NCBI GenBank assembly: GCA_043553855.1
Contig: CP121336.1
Coordinates: forward strand, 1,674,001 to 1,738,000
Direction of reading: 5' to 3'
Length of the DNA: 64,000 nt
Source of the DNA: JAUIAS01 sp030425395
GTDB taxonomy: Bacteria > Pseudomonadota > Alphaproteobacteria > Rhodobacterales > Rhodobacteraceae
Shown: one piece after another, positions 25,473 to 35,020 of the stretch
Layout: every line of letters begins with the position of its first letter
How positions within the stretch are numbered: the stretch's first letter is position 1
Notes under the pieces: model-generated
Database searches by the model: none
What the model was told of the DNA's origin: nothing
The model's input: the letters and a program-made list of their open reading frames with translations, nothing else
Made by a program: the position numbers and the translations under genes

Positions 25473-27319
25473 TCCGTGGCCTCTTGCGTTCCGATAAAAC
25501 CGCCGGATTGACGATCCCAGAACGCGGAATATAGCCCGCCCTTGGCCAAAAGCGCGGAATGTGTGCCTTCTTCGACGATGTGGCCATCGTCCAGCACCAG
25601 AATACGATCCATGCGGGCAATCGTTGACAGGCGGTGCGCGATGGCGATCACCGTCTTGCCCTCCATCATGCCATACAGCGTTTCCTGTATTGCGGCTTCG
25701 ACTTCGCTATCCAGCGCGCTTGTTGCTTCGTCCAGCAAAAGGATCGGCGCATTCTTGAGGATCACCCGCGCCAGCGTCACCCGCTGTCTTTGGCCACCGC
25801 TCAGCTTGACACCCCGTTCCCCGACATGGGCGTCATATCCCATGCGGCCCTCTGGATCCTCGAGAGTTTGGATAAATTCATCCGCCTCTGCCTGACGCGC
25901 GGCCTCTTTCATTTCGGCCTCGGTCGCATCAGGGCGCCCATAAAGAATGTTGTCGCGCACAGACCGGTGCAAAAGCGAACTGTCCTGCTGCACCATCCCG
26001 ATGTTACTGCGCAAACTGTCCTGTGTGATGTCGCGAATGTCCTGCCCATCAATCAGAATGCGCCCCTGTTCTACGTCATAGAACCGCAGCAACAGCTTGA
26101 CCAACGTTGACTTTCCGGCCCCCGACCGCCCGATGAGGCCCACTTTTTCGCCCGGCCGGATTGTCAGGCTAACCCGATCCAGCCCACCGGTGTCGCGACC
26201 ATAGTGATGCGATACGGCGTCGATCTCGATCTTGCCCTCGATCAATACCAATGGTTGGGCGTCCGGGCCATCAACCAGATCAATGGGCTGGGCAATCGTT
26301 TCCATCCCTTCGGCAACGACCCCCAACTGACGAAAGAATGAGGTCAACGCCCACATGATCCACCCGGTCATCGCATTCAGCCTCAGCGTCAATGCCGTCG
26401 CCGCCGCCACGATCCCCACAGATGCCGACGCATCGACCCACAAGAGGATCGCCCAACCGACAACGCCCACGATCAGCAAGCCGTTCAACGTGACCAGAGC
26501 CAGATCCATAAGGGTGAAAATCCGCATTTCCTTCTGAAAGGTGGTGCGCGAACGTTCAATCGCCTCTTGGGCATATTCAAGCTCGCGGTCGTGATGGGCG
26601 AACATCTTGACCGAATGGATATTGGTATAACTGTCGACAACGCGCCCGGTCACAGCCGACCGCGCGTCTGATGCCTCTTTCGAGGCCGGGCCGATCCGGC
26701 GCACTGTCCAAAGCACAAGGCAGCCATATAGCCCGAACCAGATCAGCAGTGGCAACATCAAACGCGGATCGGCAACCGAGAGAAGGATTGCCGCCCCGAT
26801 CAGGTAGGCCAAAGAAAAGGAAATGGCGTCAAAGACCTGAAACACCACCTCGCCCGCGGCAGGCGGCGTCTGCATGATCCTGTTGGCAATGCGTCCGGCA
26901 AAATCGTTTTCAAACCATCCCACCGATTGCCGAAGCACGTGCTTGTGAGCGCGCCATCGGATCAACGTGCCGAAGTTCGGCAACACCGCGTTGTTCAGCA
27001 AGGCCACATCCACTGCCTGTAGCAATGGCCGCAGCACCAGAATGAAAGCCGCCACCGCCATCAGTTCAAACCCATGGTTTTCCATGAATCCGACAGGCCC
27101 AACCGCCAAAAGATCAACGATCCGGCCCATGTAAAAGATCAACCAGACCTCGATAGCGGCCACAACGATGGACATCAGACCGGTGATGAAAAACACCCGG
27201 CGGAACGGGCGCGCATATTCCATCATAAATGGGCCGAGCCGCGTCGACGGTTTGTCGCGTTCTTCGTATGGAACGTAAGGATCGACCAGATTTTCAAAAA
27301 ATTTGAACAACACAAACAC
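25469..27319 (-). CDS. ABC exporter half (fused membrane and ATPase domains), first of pair
   Basis: This 616-aa protein has the same plan as its downstream partner: a membrane domain with MEYARPFRRVFFITGLMSIV and several further helices, then an ATPase domain with Walker A GRSGAGKST, signature LSGGQRQRVTLARVI, Walker B ILLLDEATSALDSE and H-loop IAHRLSTIARMDRI. The last residues read FWDRQSGGFIGTQEATE, echoing its partner. Both ATP sites look intact in both proteins, unlike heterodimeric exporters with one degenerate site. It starts 71 bp after the cca stop. Confidence 0.93.
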   Translation of the reverse strand: MFVLFKFFENLVDPYVPYEERDKPSTRLGPFMMEYARPFRRVFFITGLMSIVVAAIEVWLIFYMGRIVDLLAVGPVGFMENHGFELMAVAAFILVLRPLLQAVDVALLNNAVLPNFGTLIRWRAHKHVLRQSVGWFENDFAGRIANRIMQTPPAAGEVVFQVFDAISFSLAYLIGAAILLSVADPRLMLPLLIWFGLYGCLVLWTVRRIGPASKEASDARSAVTGRVVDSYTNIHSVKMFAHHDRELEYAQEAIERSRTTFQKEMRIFTLMDLALVTLNGLLIVGVVGWAILLWVDASASVGIVAAATALTLRLNAMTGWIMWALTSFFRQLGVVAEGMETIAQPIDLVDGPDAQPLVLIEGKIEIDAVSHHYGRDTGGLDRVSLTIRPGEKVGLIGRSGAGKSTLVKLLLRFYDVEQGRILIDGQDIRDITQDSLRSNIGMVQQDSSLLHRSVRDNILYGRPDATEAEMKEAARQAEADEFIQTLEDPEGRMGYDAHVGERGVKLSGGQRQRVTLARVILKNAPILLLDEATSALDSEVEAAIQETLYGMMEGKTVIAIAHRLSTIARMDRILVLDDGHIVEEGTHSALLAKGGLYSAFWDRQSGGFIGTQEATE

Positions 27320-27390
27320 ATCGCAGGCAAGGGAAGCAAAAATCGCTTGCTGTTGGATATAGCGCGTTCACCGCCGGGAAAACAGCGCCC

Positions 27391-28542
27391 TCACGGCAAG
27401 GACAAAAGGGCCGCGCGATCCAAGGTGAAATCGGATGCGATCCACGCGTCTTCCAATCCGCGCAATCGCGCGCCCAGCGCCGCTCCTGAATAGGCGGGCA
27501 TCAAGTCAGCAGCAACCACGGGAAACCGCGCCTCTGCGCCGCGTTTGGCCAAGTTTTCGAAGTCTGGCAGCATAGGCTGTTCCAACAGGGCCGCGCGCAA
27601 CAAAAGCACGTCTACCGCCAGATCCGCCCCATGCCGGTAGCCCAGAACAGCGGCGGCTTCGCCTGATCCGACCGCATCGCGCAACAAATCAAGCTTGCGC
27701 ATGTGTGCCTTTGACAGTCGCAGATCAGGGGCCAAACCTGCGCAAATCGCCGCCAACCTGCGGATTGCATCCGGTGCGCGCCCATCTTCAAGGTGAACCA
27801 GCGGTGCCAATGCCCGATCGTCCGCCCCCGGCAAAACCGCCGTTAAAACCCCCGCTTGCCGCATCGTGGCTACTGATGGTGCCGGATCAGGGGCCAACAA
27901 AAGCTTGCATACCTCGGCCCCGATCCTTTCGCGCGACAGGCGCGAAAGCCCTTCGAGATCGCCAGCAATGGCAGCAACAGCGTCTGCATCCGGGCCTTCG
28001 GTCGCATCGCCGTACCATGCGTGAAACCGAAAGAACCGAAGCGCGCGCAAATAGTCTTCGCGCAGGCGCGCAGATGCGTCACCGATAAACCGCACATGAC
28101 GCGCAGCCAGATCAGATATCCCGCTTCCCAATGGATCAAACACCTGACCCCGCGCATCCGCATAGAGCGCATTCATCGTGAAATCACGACGGGCAGCATC
28201 TTCTTCGACACGATCAGCAAACGCAACAACAGCGTGCCGCCCGTCGGTCTGGATATCTTTGCGAAACGTCGTGGTTTCCACGGGCACGCCATCAAGGACA
28301 AGCGTTACGGTCCCGTGGTCTATTCCTGTGGGCACCACGCGAATGCCCGACGCCTTGGCCAACCGCATCACATCATCGGGTCGGGCATCTGTCGACAGAT
28401 CAAGATCGCTGACTGGCACACCAAGAAGATCGTTCCGCACGCATCCGCCTACAAACAAGGCAAGAAATCCCGCGTTTTCGAGCATCTCTGCCGCGCCCTG
28501 GGCCGCCGCCCCAGTAATCCAGGTGCCCTGCAGCCTTGTCAT
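27391..28542 (-). CDS. cca: CCA tRNA nucleotidyltransferase / poly(A) polymerase family
   Basis: The 383-aa enzyme belongs to the class II nucleotidyltransferases that add or repair the tRNA 3' CCA end. It shows FVGGCVRNDLLG, the metal-binding DLDLSTDA, VETTTFRKD, RRDFTMNALYAD and LREDYLRALRFFRFHAWYG. A poly(A) polymerase role cannot be excluded, but the alphaproteobacterial single-copy form at this place is normally annotated as CCA-adding. The ATG at 28542 overlaps the stop of the CoA pyrophosphatase gene (ATGA). Confidence 0.92.
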   Translation of the reverse strand: MTRLQGTWITGAAAQGAAEMLENAGFLALFVGGCVRNDLLGVPVSDLDLSTDARPDDVMRLAKASGIRVVPTGIDHGTVTLVLDGVPVETTTFRKDIQTDGRHAVVAFADRVEEDAARRDFTMNALYADARGQVFDPLGSGISDLAARHVRFIGDASARLREDYLRALRFFRFHAWYGDATEGPDADAVAAIAGDLEGLSRLSRERIGAEVCKLLLAPDPAPSVATMRQAGVLTAVLPGADDRALAPLVHLEDGRAPDAIRRLAAICAGLAPDLRLSKAHMRKLDLLRDAVGSGEAAAVLGYRHGADLAVDVLLLRAALLEQPMLPDFENLAKRGAEARFPVVAADLMPAYSGAALGARLRGLEDAWIASDFTLDRAALLSLP

Positions 28543-29141
28543 TGGCCCATCCGCGCGGCCAACCCGCGCAGAATTCGCGCGGTCGCACCCCAAATGTAAT
28601 AAGGCCCCCATGGGACCGTGAAATAGTGCCGCCGATGCCCACGCCAGCGCCGCGCCTCGATCCGGTAGTTTCCTGCATCGAGAAGAAAGGACAAGGGCAC
28701 CTCGAAAACCTCATCGACCTCATCGGTTTCGGGCGCGTAATCGAACTGCTTTTCAATCAAAGCCAAAACGGGTGTCACGTCAAAGCCGGTCACGGTCTCG
28801 TGGCTGGGCAGCGTGCCCAACACGCGCGCATGGCCATGCGGCAATCCCACCTCTTCCCACGCTTCGCGCAGGGCGGCGGCGATAACGTCGACATCTTCGG
28901 GGTCCTGCTTGCCACCGGCAAACGCGATTTGCCCCGGATGATGCTTGAGCCGCGATGACCGCTTGGTCAGCATCACCCGTGGCTCGCGGGCGGTCACGTC
29001 AATCGCAACAAGAACACCCGCCGGTCGCAAGACCCGGCCTTCGGGCAGCGCGAAATCAGGGTTCAGATCGAAATCCGATGACCCGGCACCGGCGCTGTCC
29101 AGCGCCGCAAGCAATCGTGCTTCAAGCCTCTGCATCACCAT
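28539..29141 (-). CDS. CoA pyrophosphatase (Nudix hydrolase)
   Basis: The product (about 200 aa) has the signature of the CoA/acyl-CoA Nudix subgroup, RSSRLKHHPGQIAFAGGKQD, running into the Nudix box AALREAWEEVGL (about residues 92-103). The usual FPGG is AFAGG here. It splits CoA into phosphopantetheine and 3',5'-ADP. The start is uncertain among the ATG at 29141, GTG at 29138 and ATG at 29135; all lie within the end of hslO, showing translational coupling. cca follows by a 4-bp overlap. Confidence 0.9.
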   Translation of the reverse strand: MVMQRLEARLLAALDSAGAGSSDFDLNPDFALPEGRVLRPAGVLVAIDVTAREPRVMLTKRSSRLKHHPGQIAFAGGKQDPEDVDVIAAALREAWEEVGLPHGHARVLGTLPSHETVTGFDVTPVLALIEKQFDYAPETDEVDEVFEVPLSFLLDAGNYRIEARRWRGHRRHYFTVPWGPYYIWGATARILRGLAARMGQ

Positions 29142-30117
29142 CGGGAGACCCCGCTTCAAAACCAACCGTCGCCGGATCAAGATCGTAGTGAGCCCCGCAG
29201 AACTGGCAATCCGCGGTCACGCGACCTTGGTCTGTTGTCATCTTTTCAATGTCCTTGGCCGAATAGATCGACAGGCTTTGGCGTACGCGATCCTCGGAAC
29301 AGCTGCACCCGAATGCCACTCCCTGCGCATCGAAAACGCGGGGCTGTTCCTCGTGGAATAGTCGCACCAACACTTCGGTGGGCGGCACCTTGGGGCCGAT
29401 CAACTCCATTTCTTCCAACGTATTCAACAGTATGTTGACCCGGTTCCAGTTCTCTTCCTCGTCACCGTCCACCAAATCAGAAGCGCTCAGAACGTCGCCG
29501 GACCCATCCTGGTTTGCAACAAATGGCGATGCCTTGGGCATGTGCTGCAACATGATGCCCCCGGCGCGCCAATGTGCTTCGACGCCAGGCTCGCTCGACA
29601 TTCCAAAACGAAGCTGAAACCGCGTCGGAAGCTGCTCGGACTGTGCAAAATACGCCTCGGCACAGCTGCTCAGTGATCCACCGGCCAGAGGCGTGATGCC
29701 CTGATAGGGGGCCATGCCTTCACCCTGATCAATCAGGATTGCGAAATACCCGCCGCCCAATTGCTCAAACGGGCTGCCTTCGCCGATCCTATCCGCGTCA
29801 AAGCTGGCATAAGCGCGGATTCGCGCCGGTTCGCCGTCCTTTTCGGGGGCATAGTAATCGGTGGCAATCATTCGCACCGCGCCATTGGTCTGGACTTGCA
29901 GCGATAGCTTCCAGCGGAGTTTGACCGTCTGTCCGATCAACGCTGTCAACAAAGCCATTTCCGCCACAAGCGCTTCGACTTGAGGGGGATAATTGTGCTG
30001 CTCAAGAATACCGCTGAGAACAGTATCGAGGCGCGCAATGCGCCCGCGCATGTCCGTGGCATCCAACTGGAAGGGCAGGACGGTATCGTCCCACGCGATT
30101 TTCGATGCGAGTGTCAT
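29122..30117 (-). CDS. hslO: Redox-regulated chaperone Hsp33
   Basis: Hsp33 is a cytosolic holdase activated by oxidative unfolding. The 331-aa product has the conserved N-terminal domain and a C-terminal redox switch with two cysteine pairs, CSCSEDRVR and CQFCGAHYDL, which bind zinc in the reduced state. The ATG at 30117 gives MTLASKIAWDDTVLPFQLD, matching family members. Its 3' end overlaps the start of the CoA pyrophosphatase gene. Confidence 0.95.
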   Translation of the reverse strand: MTLASKIAWDDTVLPFQLDATDMRGRIARLDTVLSGILEQHNYPPQVEALVAEMALLTALIGQTVKLRWKLSLQVQTNGAVRMIATDYYAPEKDGEPARIRAYASFDADRIGEGSPFEQLGGGYFAILIDQGEGMAPYQGITPLAGGSLSSCAEAYFAQSEQLPTRFQLRFGMSSEPGVEAHWRAGGIMLQHMPKASPFVANQDGSGDVLSASDLVDGDEEENWNRVNILLNTLEEMELIGPKVPPTEVLVRLFHEEQPRVFDAQGVAFGCSCSEDRVRQSLSIYSAKDIEKMTTDQGRVTADCQFCGAHYDLDPATVGFEAGSPDGDAEA

Positions 30118-30196
30118 GGGGTTTCCTTCGGCGTCGCCGCTTGGCATACCCGGCCTATATAGGAGACTAATCCCAAGTGCAAAGAGAGCAGACTCA

Positions 30197-30640
30197 ATGA
30201 TCCGGCGATACGGAGAAATCCCATCGCGCCATCACCGCTATCGGTTGCGGCCCGGTGCCTATGCGATCCTGCCGCGGGGCGGACAGCTTTTGCTGACGAT
30301 GCAGCACGAACCGAAACCCGATCTTCAGCTGCCCGGCGGCGGGATTGATCCGGGCGAATCCCCCTTGCGCGCGCTTCACCGCGAGGTATTCGAAGAAACC
30401 GGTTGGTCAATTTCCGCTCCGCGCCGCGTTGGGGCGTTCCGGCGGTTCGTGTTCATGCCGGAATACGATCTTTGGGCGGAAAAGCTCTGCACCATCTATC
30501 TTGCACGCCCTGCGTTGCAGCTTGGCGATCCGTCCGAACCGCACCACAGCATCGTTTGGATGTCGCCCGACGCGGCGGTTCGGGCCCTTGACAATGCGGG
30601 TGATCGGGCCTTCGTCACAATGTTGGATGGCCTCGCTTAG
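30197..30640 (+). CDS. Nudix hydrolase of unknown substrate
   Basis: The 147-aa product contains a Nudix box GGGIDPGESPLRALHREVFE continuing ETGW (about residues 47-70). The flanking sequence (GAYAILPRGGQLLLTMQ, then EKLCTIYLARPALQLGDPSEPHHSIVW) does not identify a subfamily. It is divergent from hslO across 79 bp that contain a CCTATATAGG palindrome, and its stop overlaps the convergent response regulator/phosphatase gene by 4 bp. Confidence 0.88.
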   Translation: MIRRYGEIPSRHHRYRLRPGAYAILPRGGQLLLTMQHEPKPDLQLPGGGIDPGESPLRALHREVFEETGWSISAPRRVGAFRRFVFMPEYDLWAEKLCTIYLARPALQLGDPSEPHHSIVWMSPDAAVRALDNAGDRAFVTMLDGLA

Positions 30641-31911
30641 GCACCAAACGTAAACAAGGTCGCCGAAACGTCATCCTCCAACGGCATACCGGGCTCCATC
30701 CGGGCGCGCAGGTCGGAATACAGCCGGTCAAGCAATGCACGCCCATCCAGAAAATGGCGCATTGACTGCAGCATGTCGATCAGGCCGTCGTCATCCAGAA
30801 ACCCTCCACCGGCCACGGGGCATTCGGTGAAACCATCTGAATGCAACAACAACCGATCACCGGGGCTAAGGGTGAATTCCACTTGATCAAAACGAGCGCC
30901 GTCGATCAATCCGACAGGCATTCCGCCGTCTCCGATTTGTTCGATCTCTCCGGTCGCGCGGATCAGGATCGCATGAGGATGGCCCGCCTGAACCATGCGG
31001 ACGGACCCGGTTGCCAGATCCGCAATGGCATAAATCATTGTAAAGTACTGATCCGCCCCGGAATCCGCCAAGAGACGCGCGTTCAATAAATCGGCAACAT
31101 CCCGTGGTTGCCTGAGCGCAGGCGCGTTTCCGAAACTGCGTTCGATCCCAACGTTCTGATCCAGATATCGCCCGCTGAGATAGCTACCAAGGCGGGCGGT
31201 CATCAAAGCAGATGTTATGCCATGGCCAGACACGTCGATGTTGTAGAACGCCACATGGCGCGCATCGGGCGCAAACATTCCCGACAGGTCACCCCCGATA
31301 TGCCCGCACGGATTGAGAAGCAGATTGATATGTGACGCCCCAACCGCAAGATTGAGCTCTGGCACCAGGGATTTCTGGATTTTGCGCGCCTGCACCAAAT
31401 CTTGGTCAATCCGGTCGTATAGTGTTTGAACGGTGTCAAGCGCCTCTGAAATCAGGCGGTTTTTTTCGCTGAGCTGGCGCTCCATCTCAAGGATCCGTTC
31501 ACCTGCAGCGATCCGAGCGCGCAATTCGTCCGGATCCACAGGCTTGGTCAGGTAGTCATCCGCCCCCGCATCAAGGCCGTGGGTGATCTCGAACTTGTCC
31601 TTTTTGGATGTGAGCAGGATAAAATATCCATAACTGTCCCGCGCCAGCGCACGAAAGGCACGGCAGAACTCCGGCCCATTCATTCCCGGCATCATCCAGT
31701 CACTCAGCACAATGTCAGGTGTTTGCGCCTTGCAGATTTCCAGCGCAACAAGGGCATTTTCAGCCTCGATCACGCGGATGTTCCATTTTCGCAGCAATGA
31801 CGCCATCAACCGCCGTTGCAGACGGCTGTCATCCACGACAAGCGCGGTGCGCATCGTGTCGGCGTCAGCCTTGGAAGCTCGGTCTGAGACAGGGGTCGAA
31901 ACAGTCATCAT
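30637..31911 (-). CDS. Response regulator fused to a PP2C/SpoIIE-type phosphatase
   Basis: The 424-aa protein has an N-terminal receiver domain (about 20-140) with acidic pair D27-D28, phosphoacceptor D71 in VLSDWMMPG and K123 in LTKPVDP. A linker coiled coil (RILEMERQLSEKNRLISEALDTVQ) follows, then a SpoIIE-like serine phosphatase domain (about 195-420) with GGDLSGMF, DVSGHGITSALM and LHSDGFTE metal-site motifs. Such proteins dephosphorylate anti-anti-sigma factors in partner-switching systems. The divergent Hpt gene 174 bp away is a plausible phosphodonor. No anti-sigma or STAS gene is nearby. Confidence 0.92.
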   Translation of the reverse strand: MMTVSTPVSDRASKADADTMRTALVVDDSRLQRRLMASLLRKWNIRVIEAENALVALEICKAQTPDIVLSDWMMPGMNGPEFCRAFRALARDSYGYFILLTSKKDKFEITHGLDAGADDYLTKPVDPDELRARIAAGERILEMERQLSEKNRLISEALDTVQTLYDRIDQDLVQARKIQKSLVPELNLAVGASHINLLLNPCGHIGGDLSGMFAPDARHVAFYNIDVSGHGITSALMTARLGSYLSGRYLDQNVGIERSFGNAPALRQPRDVADLLNARLLADSGADQYFTMIYAIADLATGSVRMVQAGHPHAILIRATGEIEQIGDGGMPVGLIDGARFDQVEFTLSPGDRLLLHSDGFTECPVAGGGFLDDDGLIDMLQSMRHFLDGRALLDRLYSDLRARMEPGMPLEDDVSATLFTFGA

Positions 31912-32085
31912 TACATTTACCTGGCGCGGCTTCGGGTCCGGCCCAGTGATCCACTTTGCGTCTCAAAAATTAACCGCAGGTGAAGCCGCGCACATAAAAC
32001 CTGTCAAATGCAGGGCTTAACCCTTCTTTTACGGATTCATGCCAAACCAACCCGTGGCGGGGGCGCCATTGAGACGAGGTGTGTC

Positions 32086-32415
32086 ATGATTGACTGGACG
32101 CGGGTGGACGAATTGCGTCGCGAAGTGGGCGAGGAGGATTTCCCCGAAGTTGTCGAAATTTTTCTGGAGGAAGTAGACGAGGTATTCACGCGCCTTCCGG
32201 ATTCCGCAGCAAACGAATCCCTGTCCGAGGATCTGCATTTTCTCAAGGGCAGCGCTGCCAGTCTTGGGTTTGCGGGCCTTACCGCCCTGTGCGCCACAGG
32301 TGAAAGGCACTGCACGCAGGGAAACGCGGCGGCGGTTTCCATCACGGAACTAAAGAGCGGCTACCTCACGGAGCGCGAGGAGTTTCTGGCCCGCTTCAGG
32401 CAAGAGGCTGCCTGA
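32086..32415 (+). CDS. Stand-alone histidine phosphotransfer (Hpt) protein
   Basis: The 109-aa protein is a single Hpt four-helix domain. The phosphorylatable histidine is H51 in LHFLKGSAASLGF, which fits the HxxKGxxxxxG signature, and an acidic N-terminal helix precedes it. The ATG at 32086 follows GAGGTG; a longer frame to 32008 has no family support. It is divergent from the receiver/phosphatase gene, suggesting that it passes phosphate to that receiver. No histidine kinase lies in the window. Confidence 0.88.
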   Translation: MIDWTRVDELRREVGEEDFPEVVEIFLEEVDEVFTRLPDSAANESLSEDLHFLKGSAASLGFAGLTALCATGERHCTQGNAAAVSITELKSGYLTEREEFLARFRQEAA

Positions 32416-32423
32416 ACCGCACG

Positions 32424-33650
32424 CTAGATGACGAACTGCGCGACCGTTTCGTCGTTGGTGATATCGGTATAGGTGAAACCGGCATCGTTCAGATGTGCGA
32501 ACAGCCGATCAAAGTTCTCAGGCTGTCCAGTCTCGATTCCGATCAGGACAGAGCCAAAGTTTCGCGCTGACTTCTTGAGGTATTCGAACCGTGCGATGTC
32601 ATCTTCGGGGCCAAGAATATTGAGAAATTCTTTCAAGGCACCGGGTCGTTGCGGCAGGCGCAGGATAAAGTATTTCTTCAACCCGGCATAGCGCTGTGCG
32701 CGTTCCTTCACCTCGGGCAGGCGTTCAAAATCAAAATTTCCACCGGATGTGAGACACACAACCGTCTTGCCTCTGATCCGCTCTGCAACATCGCGCAGCG
32801 CCTCCACTGCCAAAGCGCCAGCAGGTTCCAGAACGATCCCCTCAACATTGAGCATTTCAAGAATGGTCAGGCAAATGCGATCTTCGGCAAGCGTGACGAC
32901 ATCGCGTAGCGGCACGTCGATCAGCCGCGCAAACGTCTTTTCCCCGATGCGCCCCACTGCGGCGCCATCAACAAACGTATCCACATGGTCCAGCGTCACA
33001 GGATGCCCGGCTGCCAGTGCCGCCCGCAAGCAGGCACCGCCTGCCGGTTCCACAAAAATTGGCCGCGTCGAGTGGCCAAAGAAACTGGCCACGCCTGATG
33101 ACATGCCCCCACCGCCGACAGGCAAGATCACCATATCCGGTGCCGCACCCAATTGGGCCTCGATCTCGACGGCCAGAGTTGCCTGCCCTTCGATGACGTC
33201 CTCATCATCGAAGGGCGAAAGGAAATGTCCGCCGTGTTCCACAGCATAGGTCTGGGCAGAAGCCAGCGTATCGTCGAAATAGTCCCCCACCAGATGAATG
33301 CGCACACGATCGCCGCCAAACATCCGGGTTTTCTGTATTTTCTGCTGCGGTGTCGTCACCGGCATAAAAATCACGCCGTCCACGCCCATGTGCTGGCACA
33401 TATAGGCGACGCCCTGTGCATGGTTGCCCGCGCTTGCACAGACAAAAAGCCGTTTCTCGGTTTGCTTGCGCATGGCATTGAACGCGCCGCGCAGTTTGTA
33501 GGACCGGACCGGGCTAAGGTCCTCACGTTTGAGCCAGATATCCGCCCCGAACCTGTCAGACAAAAGGGCATTGCGCTGCAACGGCGTCGCGGGAAAGACG
33601 TTGCGGATTTCGGCTTCGGCGGCGCGGGCGCGAGAGGTAAATTCTTCCAT
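32424..33650 (-). CDS. ilvA: Threonine ammonia-lyase (threonine dehydratase)
   Basis: This PLP enzyme converts threonine to 2-oxobutanoate for isoleucine synthesis. The 408-aa product has the lysine motif LSPVRSYKLRGAFNAM (PLP lysine near residue 52), the glycine loop LPVGGGGMSSGVA, SGGNFD near residue 310 and a C-terminal single ACT-like regulatory region (RYAGLKKYFILRLPQRPGAL onward). This is the shorter form, about 100 aa less than E. coli IlvA. It is divergent from argG and convergent with the Hpt gene. Confidence 0.93.
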   Translation of the reverse strand: MEEFTSRARAAEAEIRNVFPATPLQRNALLSDRFGADIWLKREDLSPVRSYKLRGAFNAMRKQTEKRLFVCASAGNHAQGVAYMCQHMGVDGVIFMPVTTPQQKIQKTRMFGGDRVRIHLVGDYFDDTLASAQTYAVEHGGHFLSPFDDEDVIEGQATLAVEIEAQLGAAPDMVILPVGGGGMSSGVASFFGHSTRPIFVEPAGGACLRAALAAGHPVTLDHVDTFVDGAAVGRIGEKTFARLIDVPLRDVVTLAEDRICLTILEMLNVEGIVLEPAGALAVEALRDVAERIRGKTVVCLTSGGNFDFERLPEVKERAQRYAGLKKYFILRLPQRPGALKEFLNILGPEDDIARFEYLKKSARNFGSVLIGIETGQPENFDRLFAHLNDAGFTYTDITNDETVAQFVI

Positions 33651-33754
33651 TTCTTCTGTCTGGCCCAGCTTTGATCCCTACGCAAGTGCACGCCGCCTTG
33701 CCCAGAGACGCAAAACCCGCTAGTTCCGCGCCGTTATCCGCGAAAGGGAAGTCC

Positions 33755-34978
33755 ATGTCCGCGCCCAAGAAAGTTGTCCTCGCCTACTCCGGCGGCCTCG
33801 ATACGTCGATCATTCTCAAGTGGCTGCAAACCGAATATGGTTGCGAAGTCGTGACCTTCACCGCTGATCTCGGTCAGGGAGAAGAGCTTGATCCGGCCCG
33901 CAAAAAGGCCGAACTTCTGGGGATCAGCCCGGACAACATTTATATCGAAGACATTCGCGAAGAATTCGTGCGCGATTTTGTGTTCCCGATGTTCCGCGCC
34001 AATGCCTTGTACGAAGGGCTCTACCTGTTGGGCACCTCCATCGCGCGGCCGCTGATTTCAAAGCGCCTTGTCGAAATCGCCGCCGAAACCGGTGCGGATG
34101 CCGTTGCCCACGGCGCCACCGGCAAGGGCAATGATCAGGTCCGCTTTGAACTGAGCGCCTATGCTCTGAACCCGGATATCAAGGTGATCGCGCCGTGGCG
34201 TCTCTGGGATCTGACATCACGCACAAAACTGATTGATTTTGCTGAACAGAACCAAATTCCGATTGCCAAGGACAAACGCGGGGAAGCCCCGTTCAGCGTT
34301 GACGCAAACCTGTTGCACACGTCCTCGGAAGGTAAGGTTCTCGAAGATCCGGCGGAAAACGCGCCCGACTATGTCTATCAGCGCACCGTAAATCCCGAAG
34401 ACGCCCCGAACGAACCCGAAATTATCGAGATCGCCTTTGAAAAAGGTGACGCGGTTGCAATCAATGGCGAATCGATGTCGCCCGCGACGATTTTGACCAA
34501 GCTGAACGAATACGGCGGCAAACACGGGATTGGTCGTCTCGATTTTGTCGAGAACCGGTTTGTCGGTATGAAGTCGCGCGGCATTTATGAAACACCCGGC
34601 GGCACGATCCTGCTTGAGGCGCATCGCGGTATTGAACAGATCACCCTCGACAGCGGTGCCGGCCACCTCAAGGACAGCCTCATGCCGCGTTATGCCGAAC
34701 TGATCTATAACGGTTTCTGGTTCAGCCCCGAACGCGAAATGCTGCAAGCCGCTATCGACAAGAGCCAGGAACACGTCACCGGGACCGTTCGTCTCAAGCT
34801 TTACAAGGGCATGGCACGCACAATTGGCCGCTGGTCTGATCACAGTCTCTATTCCGAAGCGCATGTAACGTTCGAAGAAGACGCAGGTGCCTACGATCAG
34901 AAGGACGCTCAGGGCTTCATCCAACTGAATGCGCTGCGTTTGAAGTTGCTGGCGGCACGCGACCGTCGGCTTCGCTGA
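33755..34978 (+). CDS. argG: Argininosuccinate synthase
   Basis: ArgG joins citrulline and aspartate using ATP. The 407-aa protein starts MSAPKKVVLAYSGGLDTSII, with the P-loop-like AYSGGLDTS, and continues with TADLGQGEELDPARKKA, HGATGKGNDQVRFEL and SPEREMLQAAIDKSQ. The ATG at 33755 follows AAGGGA; an upstream ATG at 33671 would overlap the ilvA promoter region. argJ lies in the same window at 5 kb. Confidence 0.97.
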   Translation: MSAPKKVVLAYSGGLDTSIILKWLQTEYGCEVVTFTADLGQGEELDPARKKAELLGISPDNIYIEDIREEFVRDFVFPMFRANALYEGLYLLGTSIARPLISKRLVEIAAETGADAVAHGATGKGNDQVRFELSAYALNPDIKVIAPWRLWDLTSRTKLIDFAEQNQIPIAKDKRGEAPFSVDANLLHTSSEGKVLEDPAENAPDYVYQRTVNPEDAPNEPEIIEIAFEKGDAVAINGESMSPATILTKLNEYGGKHGIGRLDFVENRFVGMKSRGIYETPGGTILLEAHRGIEQITLDSGAGHLKDSLMPRYAELIYNGFWFSPEREMLQAAIDKSQEHVTGTVRLKLYKGMARTIGRWSDHSLYSEAHVTFEEDAGAYDQKDAQGFIQLNALRLKLLAARDRRLR

Positions 34979-34992
34979 AACAATATGAAATT

Positions 34993-35016
34993 ACAGGCCG
35001 CCCAAGCGCGGCCTGT
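34993..35016. other. Hairpin after argG without T-run
   Basis: ACAGGCCGC (34993-35001) pairs with GCGGCCTGT (35008-35016) around CCAAGC, 15 bp after the argG stop. No T-run follows on either strand, so it may stabilise the argG mRNA end or act with the next hairpin rather than be a standard terminator. Confidence 0.45.
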
Positions 35017-35020
35017 CAGC

